In this document: positions 1 to 13,080 of the stretch, piece after piece
How the letters are laid out: each line of letters starts with the position of its first letter
How positions within the stretch are numbered: position 1 is the first letter of the stretch
Assembly (NCBI GenBank): GCA_012934845.2
Contig: WNNJ02003298.1
Location: forward strand, 1 to 64,000
Reading direction: 5' to 3'
Source: Pomphorhynchus laevis
Lineage: Eukaryota; Acanthocephala; Palaeacanthocephala; Echinorhynchida; Pomphorhynchidae
DNA: 64,000 nucleotides
Notes under the pieces: generated by a model
The model's database searches: none
Told to the model about the DNA's origin: nothing
What the model saw: the letters and a program-made list of their open reading frames with translations, nothing else
Position numbers and translations under genes: made by a program

Positions 1-267
<267 letters not shown>

Positions 268-579
268 TTGTATGTGAGTTGAAGCAACCTCTCGGTATCA
301 CTATATGATTCCATGTATATATTTTTAAAATATAATTCAGGAAGAAAAATTGTAAAATTCGAAACTAGTATATAGTCTACAGTCTGTCAATCTGTATATA
401 ACAAGTTCTTTATGCTCGGTTTCTTAATTATATTTTCAATATATATAATACAAAATGGTGCTACATATATATAAGCTCTGACATATAACATATGAATTTG
501 CACTCATATCTGAGTCCTGAAGGACATTGTTATTTATCTTTCTTCAATAAGTCTAAATCCAACGAAAAAATATATAAAT

Positions 580-1075
580 TAGCTTATAATTGTTATTTCA
601 GAAAATAGCTTCCGGCTTGATTGCCTTCGTCAGTTTCTATCTGAAATACAAAGAACATGTACGTTACAACAAAGGAAAATAATTTGAGTATGAACATAAT
701 ACTATTGAATAAATGATCACGGAAGACGGCATTGATGTTGGTATTTAACTGTAAGTCCGTAATCGTCTGTGCAATCCAGTGTTGTTCTCACAAAGTGTTG
801 TATATTTCTGATCTGTAATAATTTTGTCGAATTTGCTGCTTTCGAGAATGTCGTGACACCACCGACACTTTTTATCGTTGCAGCAAAATTTTTCTACTTT
901 GCTCACTGGTACATAATCTTTTAAGGATAAGATTTGTCTTAACTTTTGGTTTATTTTTTATACAACTTGTATATTACCATTACACCCAGTACGAAGTAAT
1001 GCTCTTTTTAAACTTTTATTAAGATCAGCCTGCAATACATGTAGGGCACATTTAAAATCGACTACCATTCGTGAT
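580..1075 (-). mobile_element. Penelope-like element remnant (region before and around the endonuclease)
   Basis: Read on the minus strand, the segment gives peptide pieces such as LQADLNKSLKRALLRTGCNGNIQVV and a Cys-His block (CCNDKKCRWCHDI). These resemble the linker that precedes the GIY-YIG nuclease in Penelope-like elements. It ends at 609-633 in a CTGACGA-A-GGC...GCC-GGAAG hairpin, the same 3' motif seen in other relics. It is much decayed. The family assignment is by pattern and is tentative. Confidence 0.45.
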
Positions 1076-1248
1076 GTGAATGTCGTCTTTTTTGTTTTTG
1101 TTTCTACAATGCGCGATACAATAGTTCACTCCTTGTCATTTTTGTCACCTCCACTAATTGTCTGTATATCGTTGCGCCTCGATATCCACAGCTCTTAACC
1201 TCATCCTTAAAACAATAAGCATATTAACAATAAACAATATTCATATAA

Positions 1249-1375
1249 CGAATGGTAGTCGATTTTCACCATGGCCTCATGGATTGCAAGCTGATCTTAA
1301 TAAAAGTTTGAAATGAGCATTACTTCCTACTGAGTGTAATGGTAATATATAGGTTGTATATAAAAGAAACCGAAA
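1249..1375 (+). repeat. Inverted partial copy of the 953-1075 PLE segment
   Basis: The sequence from about 1249 (CGAATGGTAGTCGATTTT) to 1375 is the diverged reverse complement of 953-1075. The two arms sit either side of a ~170-bp spacer. Inverted partial copies beside a main copy are typical of Penelope-like elements. The interval 1376-2150 shows no gene; at 1500-1540 there is only a decayed hairpin resembling the PLE 3' motif on the minus strand. Confidence 0.6.
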
Positions 1376-2152
1376 TTTAAAACAACTTTATATATATCTA
1401 AAGAGTTGTACCGTTGGCCTTGATCGCTAAGCGATTCGGCAATATAATTCATTGAAATTTGAAAGGCTAAAATGTGCTAAGACAGGATTTTTTGACGTTA
1501 CGGCCCAGATGCCTTTTTCAATCTATAACAAACACAAACATCATAAAAATATTGTCAAAAACCTAAAATATGCATAAAGTTTTCAAACGAAATTATTTTA
1601 TGACCAAGACTGATCGTCTATGTAATTTCTGGATCTCCGAAAAGATGATCAGGATTGCACCCCGAGTCCGTCTCTGTATGTAGCTGACCGATTAATGTCG
1701 TTTCTAAATTAAGGCGTTGATTCACATCACTAACATTGCAGTCAACTACGCAATATTTCATGCAGTCCATAATCTGATGCTCCATTGAATGTTTTTTGGA
1801 CCATCACTTATGATATTCGCTCGATAATGAGACCGTCTAACATTAAGCCTCCTTGCTAAGCCTAATTTGCTTTGACCGACGTATTGCTTACCGCATAACG
1901 ATCATGTTCCTAGATAAGTTACATTTAATGTTTTGCAACTACTCATACATTTGATCATATAATAAAGTATGTCCGGGAGCTTACAAGTTTCAGTTTCATA
2001 ATTGTAAATGTTGCTAAAAATCAAAGTTCGATTGCATGCAGAGCAGACTTCCTTATCACTCCTAGGCGATCTGATGGTAGCCGATAGCACTCATCATAAG
2101 GGTGAACTGTCATCAGTCGTATATATATGTATATAATATGTATATATATGTT

Positions 2153-2205
2153 TGTGGAGGTGTTTGAATCGATAATATTCTTTGTTCGATTCAAACACCT
2201 CCACA
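2153..2205. repeat. 20-bp perfect inverted repeat
   Basis: Arms 2153-2172 (TGTGGAGGTGTTTGAATCGA) and 2186-2205 are exact reverse complements around a 13-bp loop. It lies just upstream of a TA tract and the first T362 array. Confidence 0.9.
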
Positions 2206-2257
2206 ATGGAAAAAATTGCTAATCGCAATATCGAGCAATACCGATTCAAACGAAACT

Positions 2258-2293
<36 letters not shown>

Positions 2294-2295
<2 letters not shown>

Positions 2296-3545
2296 TTCTA
2301 CTGATGACTGTGGCCGGGTACTCATTGATCGTCTAGAAGTGACATGGTGGCTGAAAGTCGTGAATCGAAGTCCAGTCTATCAAGCAACACCATTTAGTAA
2401 AAATGCCGTATTTCGTAAGAAATCCTTGACCGTTGTATACTCAGCACATTCGTGCACTACTATTATACCTGCCGTATCCATTAACGATCCAACGAGTGCA
2501 GCGACACTTCATCAACAACCTCTGCCTAGTGTTTAAGGATGGTTGGCACAGCAATTCGATCTATTAAGAGCGTAAGCTTCAAACAATAAAGCAAAGTGTC
2601 GGAAACGCCTTTATTCACAATGTCACACAGGCAACCGAAACGGCCAGTGAGTACTTTATTCTACTGATGAGTGTTGCCGGGTACTTATTGGTCGTTAAGA
2701 AGTGACATGGTGACTGAAAGTCGTGAATCGAGGTCCAGTCTATCAAGCAACACAATTTAGTAAAATCCGTATTTCGTAAGAAATCCTGGACCGTTGTATA
2801 CTCAGCACATCCGTGCACAACCATTATACATGCAGTATCCATTAAGGATCCAACGAGTGCAGCGACAATTCAGCAATAACTTCTGCCTAGTGTTTAAAGA
2901 TGGTCCGCTCAGCAATTCGATCTGGTAAAGAAGGTAAGCCTCAGACAATTAAGCAAAGTGCCGGAAACGCCTTTATTCACAATGTCACACAGGCAACCGA
3001 AACGGCCAGTGAGTACTTCATTCTACTGATGACTGTGGCCGGGTACTCATTAATCGTCTAGAAGTGACATGGTTGCTGAAAGTCGTGAATCGAAGTCCAG
3101 TCTATCAAGCAACACCATTTAGTAAAGATGCCGTATTTCGTAAGAAATCCTTGACCGTTGTATACTCAGCACATTCGTGCACTACTATTATACCTGCCGT
3201 ATCCATTAAGGATCCAACGAGTGCAGCGACAATTTATCAACAACCTCTGCCTAGTGTTTAAAGATGGTCCGCACATCAATTTGATCTGGTAAAGAGCGAA
3301 AGCGTCAGACAATTAAGCAGTGTCGGAAACGCCTTTATTCAAATGTCGCACAGTCAACCGAAACGGTCAGTGAGTACTTCATTCTACTGATGAGTGTTGT
3401 CGGGTACTCATTGGTCGTCTAGAAGTGACATGGTGACTGAAAGTCGTAATCGAGGTCCAGTCTATCAAGCAACAAAATTTTGTAAAAATGCCGTATTTCG
3501 TAAGAAATCCTGGACTGTTGTCTACTCAGCACATTCGTGCACTTC
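2294..3545 (+). repeat. T362 satellite, array 1 (about 3.4 units)
   Basis: The marker CTGATGA recurs at 2301, 2664, 3026 and 3387, a period of 361-363 bp. Each unit carries a GAAAC segment, a CTGATGA segment and a GTC segment, described in the findings as a hammerhead-type core in unusual order. The short ORFs seen in the units (60-110 aa) have no family signature and are reading-frame accidents of a repeated sequence. The array starts abruptly after a TA microsatellite and ends in a foldback. Confidence 0.92.
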
Positions 3546-3551
3546 TATATA

Positions 3552-3629
3552 TATTATCTCCCCAATATTTCCAGCAGTTGGAAATATTGGGGAGACATCA
3601 CAACTGCTGGAAATATTAGGGAGATAATA
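3552..3629. repeat. Nested foldback at the end of T362 array 1
   Basis: An outer pair (3552-3580 against 3601-3629) and an inner pair around 3559-3593 are reverse complements. The structure therefore has two alternative hairpins. It replaces the expected remainder of the fourth T362 unit. Confidence 0.85.
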
Positions 3630-4234
3630 TTTATTTGACAAAAAGAATTCATTGAAATGCACACCAGCTGTGAGAAAAACACCCACAGCTATTATGTATA
3701 TATATTCCATGGAATAATTGGTATATCCAGATATGCAGATACAGAATATTATTTTTGACGTTTTGCCCTACTGGGCTTTATCAATCTAAAATAGGCACAT
3801 TTACAAATAAGTCAAGCTAAAATCTATAAAAATAAAAATGTTTAAAAGAACGGCAACAGTCCTGTATTGAATGCGGCATCTCACGTAATATCTTGCCAAT
3901 TGAAAGGTTTGTTGTCATTACATTTGTACGGGCTATCACTATATAGCAAGACTATATCACTATAGTCTTGCTATAGTGATATAGTCTTGCGTGATATATC
4001 ACTATATCACTATATAGCAATATCATTTATATTCAATAAATGAATATAACAATAAATAAAGGTGTTTTCGACACTTTGCTCAATTGTCTGAGGTATACGC
4101 TCTTTACCAGATCGAATATAACAATATATAAAGAATATATATTTATTCTTTATATATTAGAGATGTGTTTAACCGGGACTGTCTATTACACCTATCTGCC
4201 TCTTTCTTTATATAGAGAATTTCATGCTTCATAA
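3630..4234. other. Repeat-rich interval without a gene
   Basis: Around 3739-3785 (minus strand) a decayed TTGATAA-stem-AAAAC hairpin resembles the PLE 3' motif. From about 3930 to 4030 short runs of CACTATA and GCAAGACTATA repeat in both orientations. I see no coding potential. Confidence 0.5.
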
Positions 4235-4286
4235 CTGTAAGACGGCATACCGTTTCGGCTTAGAGAAGCATCATCATCAGTTGCAG
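4235..4286 (-). ncRNA. Candidate hammerhead ribozyme, conventional strand order
   Basis: On the minus strand: CTGCAA, CTGATGA (4280-4274), a stem II region with a 4-bp GCTT/AAGC helix, GAAA (4256-4253), then hairpin III ACGG-TATG-CCGT (4253-4242). C at 4241 follows as the cleavage base, then TTACAG (4240-4235). Helix I pairs 5 of 6 bases. All three core segments are present in type I order. The weak point is an extra TGAT between CTGATGA and helix II. It may be a decayed PLE-associated ribozyme. Confidence 0.5.
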
Positions 4287-4329
4287 CACATACAATGTAT
4301 ACACATGAAAAACATACTATATATAGATT

Positions 4330-7164
4330 AAAGCAGAAAGAATTCACTATATACTAATTGCATGACTTAGTTTTCGCTTTCGAATTTAATACAATGCAGT
4401 AAATTATTTTCAGTGTAATAGACATCAGCGGGATCATTAATTGATCAATAAAATAAACAAAGGCAGTACCAAATGCTTCTATACAAGTAAGTATGGAAAA
4501 TAAAATCCGAAATAGGTATAGATCAAATCTATTTATTTAAATGTACAAATCAAATTAGCTTAGCTTCCTTAGATAGTGATTGTACAGATTTTGGAAAATG
4601 TACAGATTTTTCTTATATATACCATATACTTACTTATATGCTTACTTATATTTACTATACATACTGTTATCTAAAAAATCTATAGAAGATAAAAATCTAT
4701 TTAAATCCATCATTAGGAGATAATAATTTATATTAATATACCTAGATTAAATTAATTATTCTAGCTATGTATTGGCGGTTATGCAATTATATTATGGTAC
4801 TTACTGTTAAACAGCTTCGGTTATCTGATAGCTTTAACGTGGTCGATCTGGACAACGCTGTGTTTCAAGCGAACAAGTAACTGACCTTAGAGTATCAAAT
4901 AATTTGGGGGAATCACATATGTTTAAGCATTAAGCGAGTATAGCTATTACAAAGAAACCATTACAAAAATTGAAGAACACCAACTTTAGACAAATTGAGC
5001 GTTGTATGAATTCGTAGTTACGGTTGTCTGGATAAGTTGCTACAATCGGTTGCCACGTGTACATATGGGTATACGGAAAATTGCATTACGACATCTTGCA
5101 GTCGCATCGGCTATCTAGGGGTACATAGAACTTTACTTCGCGTGTATAAATAAATTTAAATTAGATTCGAATTGAAAATGGTTGTTATCACGTTAAACAC
5201 TTGCTCGGAATATTAAGTCGTTGTTAATAAACGTCAGCTATTACTGAGCAATGTGGATGAAGAAGATTTAAATTCTAAGTTATTTGTATGCAATTACTGT
5301 GTAACTTGTAAGTGATAAATGGTAGAAACGTACTCTTTGGTTTGAATGCAAGGGATGCTGATCCATTCTATAACAATTTTGGCAGTAATCATCATTATGC
5401 TTAAACATAAGTGAAGGTAAATCCTACAGTGACGATAAGTCACTAAAGGATATAGTTGAACTTCAGTAAAAATTATCTACTCGAGGTAATTGGATGATTA
5501 AGTAAATTTCAATTGAACCAAGACTATTGAAAAATTGATATTTCGACAGCTACTGTCGTTATCTTTAGAATTTTGAAAAGATAACATTTTATAAATTCAA
5601 TATTAATTTTTCAGTAAATCCGTAATTTATGATTTTGGGTCCATTAAACTTTAACATTCAAAATTATCATTGTTTTCAATTATGATCAAGTCATATTCGT
5701 TTTGGGGGTAGGCTACTCATGATATTAGACAATGTGAGTTATCAGTTAACCAACAAGACAATGTGAGTTATCAGCTAACCGACATTTACGACAAAATCAT
5801 TAGAAGAAGCATTTTTAGCATTTGATAAATTTATCTTCAGTTACAACAGTAATTTGCAGAATTAACAGAAGAAAAATCAGTAATTGTATTCATCGCGAGT
5901 TTTAAAAGACAATCATTTTAAAAGAATCACGTAAAATAAACTTGCTTCAAATAATCAATTAAATATTTTTAATCAATAAACTGGTATTAGTGAAAGCTAT
6001 TATTTATTACCTCTATCAGCGATAAATGTTTTACTTATCTTAGATATTCAAGCGATAATTTACCCTTCGATATTTTTTAATGCACTATTTATTATCAACA
6101 GTAATTAGTAAAATATTATTAATCGAATAATATTATTTAATTAATAAATATTAATTAATATTTACAATTAATTTTTTAATAAATTCACTCTTAATTACTA
6201 TTATTAAATTATCTAAAGTGATTTATTATTTATTATTTTTACAATAAAAATAAAATGTCATCATATTTTATTTTTTACTTATCAAAAAATTAAATATGTT
6301 AATAATTTATAAATGAAATATAAAATATTTTACAAAAGTGTAATGATACATTCTATTATTTTTAGATTTAATAATTTTATTTACAGGCTAAATTAAGCGA
6401 AAAAGTTAAAACAATGGCTAAACTTACTGAACGTGAAAAGGTATTACAAGGTATTTAAAGTTTTATTGCTTAATGTTGAATGAATTTATTACTGTGAGTT
6501 TCTCTAATTTGGTCATCAGAGTTGAATGATATTGTTGAATTGTAATATAATTTTGTCATAAAATTGAAATAATATGAATCGTCTCGCGGATTCAGTACGC
6601 ATTCACGGTACTACAAGTTGCTCAATTCGCAGTGCTAGATAACACAGCACCTGTTGATGCCAATTGCTGACCGAATATAAGTTAAGATGCGTGTTTATGT
6701 TATCCTAATGGATAACAAAAATATCTTAATGGGGATTTGCAGAAACTGCAAATAAAAAATAAATTCGGATATAAAATATACATACAGATATGCATTTAAA
6801 TACATATATAAATGCATATTCAAATACATCCTGATACAACCCAGGCATCCGAATCATCTGCCCAAGTTACACTGAATCATCAATTGTCATGTAAGAAATG
6901 AATGCTTAATTAATAATAAAAGTGGATATTTAGTAAATATTTTACAAAATAATAAATATTTAAATAGCAATTGGTAAATAATAAATATTTAAAAAATCTA
7001 CTAATTTTATTAATATTGATCAACTAATACGACACGAAAGAATGTGCCTCATGTACTAGCGAAAAATGAACATTACGCTAAAGAACAAATAATACGGAGC
7101 AGACTTACATTTATATTTACGCTATATCCAAGAGGAAAGGTACAAATACAAATAGCTATTTAAG
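4330..7164. other. AT-rich stretch without a recognised gene
   Basis: Nothing longer than short chance ORFs. A 31-bp tandem duplication lies at about 5727-5788 (GACAATGTGAGTTATCAG repeated). A possible small exon, 6387-6440 on the plus strand, has a TTTACAG acceptor and an AAG|GTATTA donor and encodes MAKLTEREK after an in-exon ATG. I found no partner exon, so it is not called as a gene. Confidence 0.4.
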
Positions 7165-7330
7165 TATTAATTCAACAAAAGAATTTTTAGAGCAAAAGAA
7201 ATAAAGTTTAAGAACATAAACACGTACGCTTTCAGAACGCTATATACAAATTTAGATTTAGCAGTTATTTAACAAACGTCAGAAAAATTAATTAATCTTA
7301 TTAATCTTAAGAACGCTATATATCATATGT
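7165..7330 (+). mobile_element. Fragment of the AT-rich Penelope-like element
   Basis: Nucleotide similarity to the RT region of the full copies: the part encoding NSTKEFLEQ and the downstream block DFSTLYTNLDLVDIKEAL is recognisable in decayed form. It is a short internal fragment with no ends. Confidence 0.6.
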
Positions 7331-7381
7331 TTAAGCATAATCAATTATCAACATGAGACAATTTATTTTAAATAATTTATT

Positions 7382-7424
<43 letters not shown>

Positions 7425-7529
7425 TTGAATAAGTGTTCGAACCGAGCATATTCTTCGGAAATGCATTTTCACATTGTCACAGAGGCAGCCGTTTATAAGC
7501 TGATAACAGTTCACGATTTAAATTTCTTA

Positions 7530-8400
7530 ATGTTGGATGGTAGGGAAGCGTAACCACGATTTAGATATCTCATTTTCTTTGTTGATAAGCCAAAACTTCC
7601 TTTCTTGACTTCCGATTTTATTAATTTGTTTATATATTTGATTACTCCTATAGCCTCTAGCAATTAAATGTGTCCTTAACAACCCAATATTTGCTTCAAA
7701 ATCATCATTTCTACTACATATCCTTCGTATACGTAGGACCTCATTAAATATGCCTGCTGTTATGATATAGGTACATGTTTTTCGACTCTGGCTTTTTGTA
7801 TAGTGTAGTATACCAAATGTCACCTGTTAGAAAGATTGATGTGTCTAAAAAATTTACGTGACCACCGTACTGGGATGTAAATTTTAGTGCTCCATAATTG
7901 TTAAGGGTTACCAGAAATTCGGTCAGTCTTGTTTCTCCATGCAACCATACCATGAATATGTCATCTATATATCGAAAGAAGTACGCAGGTTTGAATTCAC
8001 ATGTTTCAGAAACCGCTTTTCATACCATGCCATATAGATACAAGCATATGCTGAGGCGCATTGTGTGCCTATAGCGTTATCTTCAATTTGGATAAAACGC
8101 ATGTTTCTTCATTCAAACAAATTACGTTCTAAAATTACTTTTAATGTTTAAACTATGTACTTATCTGCACCATGCCCAAAGTCACAATATATGATAAATT
8201 CCTTAACGGCTTGTAAACCATCTTTCTGCGAGATCGATGTATACAGAGATTCTACATCTATTGTTACTAGGATTTCATCATTAGGGATAAGTTTTTTAAT
8301 TCCTTCAAACTTTTGGAGAAAATCAAGTGTGCTTTTTATATAAGATGGTATTTTCTATCGATGTTGGACTAGCAGCGTATGTAAAGACAGCATCACTATA
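7530..8400 (-). mobile_element. Penelope-like element, second family, RT relic
   Basis: Minus-strand pieces read, in order, IPNDEILVTIDVESLYTSIS (about 8300-8240), AYFFRYIDDIFMVWLHGE (about 7990-7935), HVNFLDTSI and TTLYKKPESKNMYLYHNSRH (about 7890-7750), and FEANIGLLRTHLIARGYRSNQIYKQI. These are the RT palm blocks and thumb of Penelope-like elements: the DVESLYTSI block, the YIDD catalytic box and the LYKKP-x-N-x-Y-L block. Codon composition is less AT-rich and the sequence differs from the common PLE of this window, so it is a separate, older family. It is fragmented. Confidence 0.82.
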
Positions 8401-9400
8401 GACAATATGCTTTACTCAGTCTTATAAGAACCCCACCCACATGAGGCCCCCTATGTTGAATCAATGCAAGATTTTCAACTGTGTACATTGAGCTAAAAGT
8501 GGAATTAGAAGTTGCAAATATTTTAAGCAATATCACTTCATCAAACTGCTGGAAATATTGTTCAATACCAAAATTTAAGAGATATTGTAGCCCTTCGACG
8601 TTAAACAAAATAATTCTTAGTCAGTGAACTGTTCGAATGAACTTTAGTATACCCAGGCTCTCGAACTTGAAATTATTTTGAGGAAGGGCATTCATCTAAT
8701 TGTCATATTGTATCCAGTTCAATCGCATTTCTGCCTTTTGAACTTACCATCTCTTCAATTGGTATCAATTTTGAAGTAAACTTTACAATCTTACCGTTGC
8801 GAATAAAGAATCTGGTAAAAGGCTGCGTTACTCTAACCTCTTTCAATTCCTGTCTGAGTATATTTTCCTTCTCTTTATCCTGTGCATTCAGATTTGGAAT
8901 AGTGAAGACCTCACTAAACTGAACAGAATCTGTAAGTTGAAACTTATGTCTCAATATCCTCTGAACCAAATCTTTAGTTAGAGTTGTTTTTAACAAGGAG
9001 GCGATTTATCAAATTTCGAAGGTAACTGGTTAATCTTCTTGATATTATTTTGGCTAAGAACTACTCCTATATCTTTAGCTACTCGAATAACACTATTCGT
9101 GTCATCACCTACATTCGGTAAATTAAATAGGATGATGCTTATTGCTCTAAAAGCCGTATCACTGATTGATTTCTAAATATAATCTGATAATAAGTCAATA
9201 CTGTCTGCGTTTACAGCGGCTAATAGAGTTTTTTCAACCTGATCACGGACCATTCGTGGCAAAGACTGATTTGCTACATCAGCCCATAATTGTGTCTGTT
9301 TTCCCAGAATAGATCTTACTGTATTCTTCTTTTGAAGAATATCGAGTTGCTTCCGTGACTCTTCGATAAGCGACTTACAGGATTTCAACTATTCTGAAAG
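8400..9400 (-). pseudogene. Unidentified ORF remnants beside the second-family PLE
   Basis: Three minus-strand pieces (8396-8608, 8703-8996 and 9173-9388) have normal-looking amino-acid composition. One reads NILRQELKEVRVTQPFTRFFIRNGKIVKF and another LWADVANQSLPRMVRDQVEKTLLAAVNA. They lie upstream of the RT relic on the same strand and may be its N-terminal part or an older gene it landed in. I recognise no domain. Confidence 0.35.
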
Positions 9401-10640
9401 CCTACCTATCGTGTTGGACGTGCAGTAAAATATCTTGACGACTTAGAAAACCTTTCGGTAGAATCTTAGGAAGAATAATTCTAGCAAGAACCAGGAAGTC
9501 ATCAACCTAACTAGGTATAAAATGTTCAGCGTAAGAATTGTCATCTTTGCTACTCGGATGATTAAAATTTTCTGGTAAGGAACCACTTTTTTTCAGAAAC
9601 AGTTGAAGTCAAAACAGTTTGCAAATCTCTTGAGTTGAAATTGGTTTGAGAAACTATAAAAATTATATTATTTGAACAATGTGGAGCAATACAGTTTTCA
9701 CAAGTACGAACCTCCCGTACACATTTGCATCCCAAACACACTGCTGTGGAGCCGCGTCACGCACAACATCGCCCCGAATTATCTATTCTGAAAGGAATCG
9801 ATATAATCTGGACGCTAAGCTATTCCTGATAGTGTTCGAAAACACAGTACGCACACATCGGGACGTGCCCTGAGCTCTAGACATATTGAAACCCGATAGA
9901 CTCTTCGTAGGTTGTCGTTGTTCGTGAATTTTTATTTTAATAATAATTATTTTATAACATATAATTAATTATTATATTTAATATAATTTCAAATGTACCA
10001 TAAATGCCATATCTAGATGGTTTATCAAAAATAAAATATTATAATCTAAGTTAATCAAATGTTTTCCTACACATTCAGCAAACTACATTACTATGTCAAT
10101 GTAATGCAATTATTTTTGCTTCAAGTGATTATATATTATTTATTTAATCCGTTGTTATTATTTCTTTAGTCCAATATTATTATTTCTTTGTAACAAGACA
10201 TAAAGAAAATATTTGAGAAATATTTGTAACAGATATTTATAAACTATTGATGCGAGTGACTTTTTGAATTATTTTCAAATGATATTTTGAAATATTTTTA
10301 AAATAATACAAAATATAAAAAACGCAAAGCAAAGAAGTATTTTCAATTTTCGCTTGTAATTAAAATAAATTTAAAATACAATTTTATATGTAAAATTGTA
10401 AAACTATTTTTCGAGTTTTTTATAATATAACTATGAAGATAATTATCAAAGAAATATTTTTCGAGCTCTCACGTAATGCATTAACAGCGACATGCAAAAA
10501 TCTAATTTATACTTCAGATATACGATTATATAAATCTTCTAATATATTTGTTTTGTTCTTATAAATTAAAGCTTATTTCTGCTTGGAAAAACAATTTCAT
10601 TTTCACTTGAAAATTTCCATTTTAATATTTATAACACTAA
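9400..10640. other. No gene seen
   Basis: Decayed sequence to about 9900, then strongly AT-rich DNA with no repeat or coding signal that I can support. Confidence 0.4.
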
Positions 10641-11240
10641 CACTAGGAAGAGGTTGTTGCTGACTTGTCGCTACACTCGTTGAATCCCTAATGGATACGG
10701 CATATATAAACGCCTTCATCTGATTAGTGTTGCCGGGTACTCCATCATTTCGATGCTGAAGTTATCGTCTAGAAGTGATATGATGACTGAAAGTCGTGAA
10801 TCAAAGTACAGTCTAACAAGCAACACCTTTAGTCTAAATGCCGTATTTCGTAAGAAATCCTGGACCGTTGTCTACTCAGCACATCCGTGCACTACTAATA
10901 TACCTGTCATATCCATTAAGGATCCAACGAGTGCAGCGACAATTCAGCAACAACCTCTGCCTAGTGTTAAAGGATGGTCCGCACAGCAATTCGATCTGGC
11001 TAAGAGCGTAAGCCTCAGACAATTAAGCAAAGTGTCGGAAAGGCCTTTATTCAAAATGTCACACAGGCAACCAAACGGCCAGTGAGTACTTCATTCTACT
11101 GATGAGTGTTGCCGGGTACTCATTCGTCGTCTATAAGTTACATGATGACTGAAAGTCGTGAATCAAAGTCCAGTCTAACAAGCAACACAATTTTATATAA
11201 ATGCCGTATTTCGAAAGAAATCCAGGACCGTTGTTTACTC
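10640..11240 (+). repeat. T362 satellite, block 2 (about 1.6 units)
   Basis: One diverged and one partial unit of the same ~362-bp repeat, with CTGATGA at 11099. The GAAA of the core has lost one base here (CCAAACGG), so this copy is degenerate. The left end is an oppositely oriented scrap of the repeat at about 10640-10700. Confidence 0.85.
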
Positions 11241-11259
11241 ATTTCGTATAAGAACGGAA

Positions 11260-11430
11260 TAATTATATAAGCCAAATATAAACCAGCATTTCGGTGACAC
11301 GGAGTTCAGCAGAAGCAGTAACATGACCGAAACACGAAATGTAGGCGTGGGCTCACTGCTGATGAGGTCCACCCACGCTGATTGTAGTGTACAGTGATGC
11401 TGATAGGATTCAAACAACCACACGAGGATA
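11260..11430 (+). repeat. F3 repeat, single copy
   Basis: This segment is a diverged copy of the inverted repeat arms at 15640-15890. It contains TGACC-GAAA (11324-11332), CACTG-CTGATGA-GGTCC (11354-11370), CCCACGC (11372-11378) and GTGT-A-CAGTG (11387-11396). These are the same three hammerhead-core strands, in the same order, as in the 15.7-kb copies. Confidence 0.75.
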
Positions 11431-12899
11431 ATACCAAACCGACCAATGAAGAATAGCAGGCTCGTGTAAACAATATTCACAATAATAAATATAATATTTA
11501 TAAAAATTTCATTTTTTATATTTCCAAGCACCAATATTATATATAATTATTTCTAGTGTATATTATTACTATTAGCATAGTGCTAACTGCTTTCAGGATC
11601 TGTCGTTCGAGATTCATTTTATATAAAAATCGCAATAATAATTGAAAACAGGAATAATATACACTTTTTTACATATATATAAAAATTATTATCAAAACAC
11701 ACTACAACCTAGGTTATATATATTATATTTAATTATAATATAATTTTATTTAATTATAATATAATTATCATTTAATTATATTTGAAATTAAAGAAATATT
11801 GTCTTATAAATTATCCGACAATATTTATATCTTATCAATATTTATTGATAAGATATAAATATTATATTAATATCTTATCCGACATATAAATATATTATAT
11901 TTATATCTTATCTTATATCGACAATATTTATTGTCTTATCCGGCAATTTTTATATTATTTAAAAATGTAGTATTATAATAATATATAAAATAAAATATTG
12001 CTAAAATTATTTTTTATATGTAATCCACAATGAGACATTAAAATATTTCTAATAAGCACATTATGTGAAATTCATTTATGATCATTTTTAAATAAGGAAC
12101 CATTTATGCGTGTGTTAATTTCGAGGTCCTGTTATAACTTCCCTGTTATTTAGATATGTACAATAAAATTTCATGTTTAAATGATCCGGACAAAATCGCA
12201 CAAGATCCTTTTCAAAAGGTACCTACCAGAACAGAATGCGAAAGTCCGACAACAGAAATTTACCGATTTTAATTGGAAATTGCGTTAAATTAAAAATACA
12301 GAAAATAAAACTGTTTTGAGAATTTTGAATTTACATTGTAAGAATATGGAATGTGTCATTTTATTATACCATACAAATACAACGATTAAACTAATTTGTT
12401 AATCATGCACGCTATTTCGATCATTTATTTTACAGATTCACGAACATTTTTATATTTCGCTAGCTGCTACTACTCGCATCATCAAAAACAAAAAGTATTC
12501 ATCACAATTTGATGTTGTGATGTCTTATCTCCTGTCTTATGTCCTGTCTTTAAAAATCAAATCTATTATTCTGATTGGAAATTAAAAAATTTAGAATCTG
12601 TTCGAAATTTAATCCATTTTGATAATACAAGGTTTTTGAATTTTTGAATTAAAATGAGATACTGTAAGTTTCAACGTATTTATAGATCCGCGTGTAGATA
12701 TTTCCGTGGCCATCGTATTTACAAAGTTATTGAAAAAATTAAATTCACCTATAACCTAATAGCAACATTTTAATAATTTGTTAGTATTTTACAGCATCGA
12801 CATAATATTATATTTTATTAGTTTAGTTTTACTCTACGTTGAATAATGAGTGCAGATATAGATTAACATTAAAACAAAATCATAACCCAGAAAAGACAA
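11431..12899. other. AT-rich stretch without a gene
   Basis: Between about 11730 and 11960 there are nested ATTATATTTAAT and TCTTATC...GATAAGATATAAATAT inverted repeats. No coding sequence is supported. Confidence 0.4.
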
Positions 12900-13080
12900 T
12901 AAAACAAATGCGATCATAACTGAACCACGCTACGTTCCCTGTAACATCTAATCCTTATTCTGATTTTTTATTTATTATTTATTTTTTTTATTTATTTTTT
13001 TATTATTTATTTTTTATTTATATTTTAGTTTATAAATAATATAAAATACGTAGACTCAGTTAGCTGATCTGATTTAATTA
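12900..13080 (+). mobile_element. Degraded 3' end of the AT-rich Penelope-like element
   Basis: TCTAATCCTTATTCTGA at about 12949 matches the 3' noncoding region of the full PLE copies. The segment closes with the family terminus GTAGACTCAGTTAGCTGAT at about 13050. The 281-bp satellite starts directly at this terminus. Confidence 0.65.

Noticed and set aside
2216-3627. Repeated 60-110-residue ORFs in T362 arrays (also at 10753-11085 and 23038-23301)
   Set aside because: They recur because the DNA repeats; the frame varies between units, and no motif or start context is conserved. The conservation fits RNA structure better than protein.
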